Position numbers and translations under genes: made by a program | Shown here: positions 58,455 to 64,000 of the stretch, piece after piece | Position numbering within the stretch: position 1 is the first letter of the stretch | Layout of the letters: each line of letters starts with the position of its first letter | Assembly: GCA_951799445.1 (NCBI GenBank) | Contig: OX637290.1 | Location: forward strand, 28,948,987-29,012,986 | From: Pseudisothecium myosuroides | Lineage: Eukaryota > Streptophyta > Bryopsida > Hypnales > Lembophyllaceae | DNA: 64,000 bases | Reading direction: 5' to 3' | The notes under the pieces: model-generated | Told to the model about the DNA's origin: nothing | Seen by the model: the letters and a program-made list of their open reading frames with translations, nothing else | Database searches by the model: none

Positions 58455-59185
58455 GGGTCATTGCAAGAATTACATGTATTGTAACATTGTCACAAAAAGA
58501 AAGCGGAAGCTTCCTTCTGCAATAACTTTTGAAGCATGGCTCGCATGAAGTTGAAATTTTTATTGGAGATGTCTATCTTAAATGTAATCATATAGCATAT
58601 TTTTCAGAAATTTTAAAAAATCATTTTATATTTAAAAATAAATTAAGTTAATTTGTCCCGTTTTGAGATTTAGGGGGTTTGAGTACTATGGAGTATCCAA
58701 ATTTAATGATCTAGAGCTGAAATTTCTGGGGTCTATTTCTATAGTAGGAAGTCATGTTTCTACCAAGGGAAATTTAAAAATATTATATTTTATGTCGCCC
58801 ACGTCCATGCAAAGAGGGCTCCCTTGCGCGCGCAATTCTGAACATTGAAGATAGTTTTAAGACCATTTTTTTGGTGAGATCTCTTTACCATGAAGTCTTC
58901 CCAAATGGCCAATTTTTAGTTCCTTCAAAAAAAAAAATTCCTATTTTTTACAAATTAAAACGTCAAAGTATGTATTTTCTTCAAAATTTCTACTCTCTCT
59001 TTTTTGTGAATAACTTTTGACCTAGATTTTTCTTAGGTCTGAAATTTTGGTGATATGCTATTTTTAGTGTAATACTAATTATCTATATTTTGTTTTATTT
59101 TTAAAAATTTGTATGCAAAAGCTCATAGTACTGGGAGTACTGGCCAAAATGGAACAAAAAGGGAAGGTCATTCTTGCAATGACCC
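58455..59185 (+). mobile_element. ~730-bp terminal-inverted-repeat element, copy 2
   Basis: Ends GGGTCATTGCAAGAAT and its perfect inverse ATTCTTGCAATGACCC. Perfect 4-bp duplication TAGA (58451-58454 and 59186-59189). Collinear with copies 1 and 4. Confidence 0.8.
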
Positions 59186-60203
59186 TAGAATGAAAAACTT
59201 AATTTTGTAATTTAAATTAAAACTCTATTTTAGAAGAAGAAAATATGAATGAAAAACATGGCATATTGTGTTATTTAATTCTAAGACATAAAGCTTGCAA
59301 TTGCAATAATTTTTTCAATTTTTCAATTTTTTCAAAATTTCAAGATGAAGTAGAAAGAGAGTTTGTCAAGCTTCATTTTCTTAATTTAAATTAAAATACC
59401 AAAAATGGTAATACTGAAAGTTACAATCAAGGTTGACCAAGGTACATCCAGTTTTTGAATGCATGGACCTTTAGTGGTTAACATAGTGGAAAACTTATGA
59501 TGTAAGACGTTCCACTCTATGATAGCCATGCCCCTTGGGTTGGGACTCTGCCTTTGTCCTTGAACCACGGCCATTATAGAGCGGAATCCCTGGACAAGGG
59601 GCTTCCCACTATAAGACAAGTAGCAGTAGCAAAAATTTATGTGTAGAGATGTATTTTATGGATAATTGCAATTAGTCAATTAAAACAATTGTCACTATTA
59701 GTCGCATATATTTTATATCAAAAACTCTTTGACTTGATATATAACATTGTTTTACATTTTTGGGTGGTTAACACAATCAATTAGAAGGGGTAGAATGTTT
59801 TGTCACTTCAAATATTCAAGTGGTGGAAATTTAGCCAACAAAGAAAGTTTGTGTGTGAAAGAAAATGGCATTGAAAAATTGGCATTGAGGAATTGATACA
59901 ACTCGGAAGAATTTGTAAGGGACATCTAGAAATTAGCTAGGAAAATAAGTGAGCCATGCAATCACACAAAAAGAGGAAAATCAAAGTGATAGTCTAATTG
60001 ATTGTAGATCATTCAAGTTAAAATTACCATATATTGCATGAATACAAGGACATTCCAACCTTACTCCTAAGTACGTTTTGTACCTAAATTTGTATCATTA
60101 TGATTATAACTAAACATTGTAAAAATGGAATTGAATCTTGGTTTTATAGATTCATTGATCAATATTATTGGAGATTTGGGTCATTGGAAGAAACAATGGT
60201 ACT
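59186..60203. other. AT-rich spacer, nothing recognised
   Basis: Contains a GC-richer patch at about 59500-59610 (CCCCTTGGGTTGGGACT, GGAATCCCTGGACAAGGGG) without a recognisable gene or RNA fold. The rest is AT-rich. Confidence 0.3.
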
Positions 60204-60917
60204 GGGTATTTGTCACAAAGAGAGTGCCAAATCTCTCTTTTGCAATAACTTCTTAAGCTTGATTCGCATGAATTTGAGATTTTTATTGGAGATGTATATC
60301 TTGAGTTTATTTATATCTCATATTTTTCAGAAATTTAAAAAAATCATTTTATTTTTAAAAGTTCATTAAATTAATATGTCACGTTTTGCATTTTAGGGGT
60401 TTTGAGTACTATGGAGTCTCCAAATTTAATGATTTAGAGCTGAAATTTCTATGGTCTATTTGCGTAGTAGGAACTCATGTTTCTACGAAGGGAAATTTAA
60501 AAATATTTTATTTTGTGTTGTCTACGTCCATACAAAGAAGGCTTCCTTACGCGCAAAGTTCTGAACATTTAAGATGGTTTCAAGATCAATTTTTTGGTGA
60601 AAATTCTTCATCATGAAGTCTTTCCAAATTGACTATTTTTAGTTTCTTTGAAAATTATTTTTTCTATTTTTTACAAATTAAAACATCAATGTATGTATTT
60701 TCTTCAAAATTTCAGCTTTTTTCTTTTGTGAATAACTCTTGACTCAGATTTTTTTTAGGTTTGAAATTTTGGTGATATGCTATTTATACTATTATACTAA
60801 TTATCCTTATTTTATTTTATTTTTAAAAATTCATATGCAAAAGCTCATGAGTATTGGAGTACTAGCCGAATACAGCCAAAGTGGAACAAAAACTAATAGT
60901 GTTTCTTGCAACGACCC
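60204..60917 (+). mobile_element. ~730-bp terminal-inverted-repeat element, copy 4
   Basis: Collinear with copies 1 and 2. The left end is damaged by a short deletion (GGGTATTTGTCACAAAG), the right end is TTCTTGCAACGACCC. No target duplication remains (TACT / ATTT). The oldest or most altered of the four copies by appearance. Confidence 0.65.
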
Positions 60918-61629
60918 ATTTGGAGTATACTATTATAGTAAGCACAACTTCATTTAAAAGGAAAATTTTTGCTACATTGGTTCATTTTAAAGTAGAAGCC
61001 ATAAAACCTAAATCTATTTCAAAGAGACCTAACTTTGATTATTTAGTTTCTATTGATGAAGTAAACAATTGTTTGCATTGTCAACAGCCATGTTAGAATC
61101 CTAATCCCAATAGGAAAATGCAAAGAAACAATAGAAACCGTTTGTGTGTCTTGCACCAAGTGAATATACTCATGCAATAGTAAATTGAATTACAGGAATG
61201 TCAATTGAATCTCAAAAATTGCCGCATATGCTTCAAACCAAGAATGTGGGGTTAGTTACGATTTAATTATGAACGGGCCTTACAAATCACTATGATCTTC
61301 CAGGCTCCCACTTCCTCCAATTTTTCCCAAAGCTGCATGTGGATTGCAATCACATACAAAAAGACTTGAACGACACTGGTATTTTTGAATTAAGGTAGGA
61401 CCATCTATAGTCAATCACTCAAGCAATTTTCAGAGAGATCGTGCGCAATATTAGGCAAATAAATTTTTTGTCATGTAAGAAGATAGGAAATATTGAGACT
61501 GCAAATTTCACAGAATTTTATTCCCAAAATTGAAGTTACTGTGATTTTTGGAAGTCAAAAAGTTGTCCGGACTAATAGTCAATATTTGGACTCTTCCAAT
61601 TTTGATCATAGAGTAACTACATTAGAAGA
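60918..61629. other. AT-rich spacer, nothing recognised
   Basis: No supported frame, repeat or RNA gene. Confidence 0.3.
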
Positions 61630-62160
61630 AAAATGAGCCCTCAGGAGGTCTGTGAGTTCCCGGACAGCAGGGAACGCTGGCCGGAAAAACGAGAAAAACA
61701 AATCGGAATAAAAATAAAAATAAAATTTTTTTTTTTTTTTTTTTTTTGGCCGGCGAACAGCAGGGCCTGCTCTGCACGGGACGGTTCAGTATTATAGTTT
61801 AGAAAAGATTATAAAAAGATTATTATTAAAATAAATACAGAAATTCAAAATTCTCAAATCTGATGTGGCCGAAATTATCCTCGTCACCTTACATTGTTAT
61901 TTGATTATTATTTTTATTATTATGTTAATATTATGTTAATATTATGTCAACATTTTTATTAATATGTTTTAATATGTTTTTTTAATGTTTTTTAATATGT
62001 TTTTTAATATTTTTTATTTTTTTAATGTTTTTTTATTGTGATCACTATTCATCATTGATGATGAATAGTGACCACTGTTCCTCAAAGGGGCTATGAGTTC
62101 CATTGCGGGGAACTCACAACCCCTTTGCAAAGGGAAGGAACCCTTCCAAGGGCTGATTTT
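61630..62160. mobile_element. candidate ~530-bp foldback / MITE-like element
   Basis: AAAATGAGCCCTCAGGAGG at the left and the inverse of AAAATCAGCCCTTGGAAGG at the right (15 of 19). Internal features: GGCCGG on both sides of a (AAAAT)n-T22 tract (T run 61726-61747), GCAGGGCCTGC near-palindrome at about 61760, then two hairpins at 62043-62070 and about 62086-62125. No target duplication identified. Confidence 0.4.
62043..62070. repeat. perfect 12-bp-arm palindrome
   Basis: CACTATTCATCA and TGATGAATAGTG around a TTGA centre. It is followed by a second hairpin AAAGGGG-CTATGAGTTCC / GGAACTCACAA-CCCCTTT (about 18-bp arms with few mismatches). Confidence 0.65.
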
Positions 62161-62823
62161 TTTCCTAATGTTTCCCACTCGCTCGTCACTACTTCCTATT
62201 TTCTTGCTCACTACTTTGGGACATATGTGATAACCTTGTTAATTCCAATCTTGAAAAGGAAGAAAAAAAACATTCTAAGCTTTGGTTGGAAATCTGTTCC
62301 AACCTTGGTTGAAAGTAGTTGGAGTCTATAGGTTGGATATGGCTCCCTAGTCGAGAATGGGTGGTCCTAGCTACCTCAACGACGCTAGCGTGTGAGCTGC
62401 AAGCGTGGAGCTTGTGAGCCTAGAGCCTGAAAACTATTTTTTTTAGAATATTTTTAGCCCAAATTTTTTTCCCAGAATTTTTTTTCAAAAAAGGAAAAAA
62501 CTTTCTATTTATAGTAAATTTTTGGACCTATGCCCGCTTTCCCTATGACCGTGGATGTCAGTTATAAATTTTTTATTCTCTAACAATTGTCATTTACTAC
62601 AAAATAAGACCTTCACACTTCTATGCATAGTTTAGGACTTTCTTCTTCCACTACAATTATATTCTATACACAATTGAAGATTTTGTATAGAACATATTTT
62701 AATCAATTGAGCAAATAATACTCATAAAAACAAAGGTGGGTTTAGGATAGCCTCTACTACAGTTGCTCTAGAGCAACTTCGAATACTAAGCTCAGTATAG
62801 AGAATGTGCCCACTGGCATAATT
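62161..62823. other. spacer, nothing recognised
   Basis: AT-rich, with a short GC-richer patch at 62340-62430 (GCGTGTGAGCTGCAAGC). No supported gene. Confidence 0.3.
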
Positions 62824-62915
62824 AGGGGCCTCACGGGATTCGAACCCGGGCCATCAGCTTTCAGTCTCATCGACTCCTCACACATATACTCCAATCTAAA
62901 GGAGTGACCACCCCT
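62824..62915 (-). repeat. tRNA-like segment with B box (SINE-like)
   Basis: Minus strand contains CCCGGGTTCGAATCCCG, a textbook T-arm/B-box (GGTTCGAATCC). AGGGG at the 5' side and CCCCT at the 3' side can pair as a partial acceptor stem over ~92 nt, the size of a long-variable-arm tRNA. A standard A box and anticodon arm are not evident, so it is a tRNA-derived SINE fragment or relic rather than a working tRNA gene. Confidence 0.45.
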
Positions 62916-63222
62916 TTCAGAAAACAAATTATAAAATGCCCAAGACGTCTTCCAGAAGATTAAAAATAAAATGAAACCAATAAGAAAAGGAAAAACAAAA
63001 ATGAAAAGTGAAGAAAAAACAAAAAGAAACTCAAAGAAAAAAGAATAGATAAGATACAAAAAGGGAACGCGACAAGAAAGCTAAAATGGAAATACAGAAG
63101 GATGTCAAAGAAATGGAAAAAAATTAAAAAATTCAATTACATGAATTGATTTCATATTCATACTTGCATTATAAGATTTGGTGTCAACGTTGTAGTTGTT
63201 GACCATTCCAATCTTGCTACCT
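62916..63222. other. A-rich spacer, nothing recognised
   Basis: A-rich on this strand; it could be the 3' flank of the SWIM protein remnant read on the minus strand. No other signal. Confidence 0.3.
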
Positions 63223-64000
63223 CTACTCTGGAACAATGATGATTCCTGCTCGAAGTAAAAGAAGCTTCAACTCGTTGAAGCTGTAACTGGGTGCATGAAT
63301 GAATTGGTCATCATGCATGTCCATCTTGCAAAAATACCGGTACAAGTAGTACAAGTGCTTGCAATTCACATATGCTTGGCGCCCTCCAATAGCAGAAACA
63401 AACATTTGAACAAAGTCCGGGCATGTGCACGACGGAAACATACCCAATGTAATTCGGTACACATTTTTGTTAGGGTCTGTCCCGGTCTCTAATGACACTA
63501 TTGCACCTAGGCCTGTAAAAGGAAGCAAGGTCACTCCTACAACTTCCCCTTTCACATTTCCAGCACTCTCCCACTTGTTTCGTTGCTCAGTAGTTGGTAC
63601 ATTTGCATTTCTCCGTATGGTTCGGTTGTTCCTAACCGTCGGATACACACTTGCATCTTATGGTGCCGGTTGATCATACAAAACACTCTTGAATATGTTT
63701 GACATGTTGAAGAGTCGTCGTGGAGACAATGTAGGGCGCTCTTGGAGATGGAAACCTGCATGTTGTAGATAAAGTGTTTCTTCTTGATTCAAGTTGGTCC
63801 CGGTCAAAACAGGCCAAACCTCGGGAACCTCAGGCCTATCAATAACGTACTTGCGCTTCGTACCTTTAACACAGCGTTCAATATCATCCCAGCAAAACCA
63901 GAAGTCTGCCACCACTTCTCGCTTACTCCTGTAATCTTCCTTTCTTCCACGATACGTGGGAGCAGGGATGCCCTTCCGTCCTCTTGCAATTTTGGCAGTG
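63223..64000 (-). pseudogene. C-terminal part of a SWIM zinc-finger protein, one in-frame stop, runs off the window
   Basis: A single minus-strand frame is open from the window edge (64000) to a stop at 63223 except for one TAA at 63658-63660. Before it: FWFCWDDIERCVKG, RPTLSPRRLFNMSNIFKSVL. After it: YPTVRNNRTIRRNANVP and a SWIM-type finger, SCTCPDFVQ ... VNCKHLYYLYRYFCK, i.e. C-x-C then a 21-residue spacer then C-x-H. SWIM fingers bind DNA or protein and occur in MULE-type transposases and transposon-derived proteins; the long spacer differs from the usual plant MULE/FAR1 form. If the TAA is read as the end of the upstream exon, the downstream 141-codon ORF could still be an exon. A transposon-derived gene is the best guess. 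Confidence 0.6.

Overview
The window looks like nuclear DNA of a land plant with a repeat-rich, low-gene-density genome. It carries an intact L-type lectin receptor kinase, an F-box/leucine-rich-repeat pseudogene and canonical GT-AG exon remnants, and no prokaryotic gene layout. I cannot fix the lineage. The transposon-like SWIM protein at the right edge and the intron-less lectin kinase are compatible with a seed-free plant or gymnosperm, but this is a guess.

Layout. 1-10.8 kb is AT-rich transposon territory: one copy of a ~730-bp inverted-repeat element (copies also at 11, 58.5 and 60.2 kb), a candidate long-terminal-inverted-repeat DNA transposon (about 1.74-7.45 kb) holding decayed minus-strand exons, and a broken coding remnant at 8.25-8.72 kb. 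10.8-42.1 kb is a five-level nest. Several ~4.7-kb units (family A) have TG...CA ends and 5-bp target duplications. All six recognised A copies lack an internal retrotransposon domain or a paired LTR, so they behave as giant solo LTRs. One reverse-oriented A copy (24232-42103) was hit by a different TG...CA unit (B, 27598-40861) carrying a ~609-codon gag-like ORF. That ORF was hit by another A copy (29122-38605), which was itself hit by a fourth (29435-34196). The whole nest sits in an older, diverged relative of A.

Each A copy holds, in the same order, a TATA-like box, ~86-bp tandem repeats, a hypervariable CCAG-type minisatellite, a four-codon uORF, a 63-nt ATG-initiated open segment ending exactly at a GTGAGT-type splice donor, a ~1-kb cytosine-poor degenerate repeat block and a terminal region with a second TATA-like sequence. 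The 63-nt segment has the same length and is free of stops in all six copies. It is the best candidate here for an undescribed functional feature.

47-57.6 kb is the gene island. The intact lectin receptor kinase lies on the plus strand (47964-50261). An inverted, partly deleted duplicate on the minus strand (55917-56918) keeps signal peptide, lectin domain and membrane segment but has one in-frame stop and no kinase. Both arms also keep a remnant of a divergently oriented upstream gene. Between the arms lies an F-box/LRR pseudogene.

57.6-64 kb returns to repeats: two more inverted-repeat elements, a foldback element with a 22-nt T run, a tRNA-like B-box segment and, at the edge, the C-terminal part of a SWIM zinc-finger protein with one in-frame stop.

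All comparisons were made by eye; percentages and exact homology limits are not computed.
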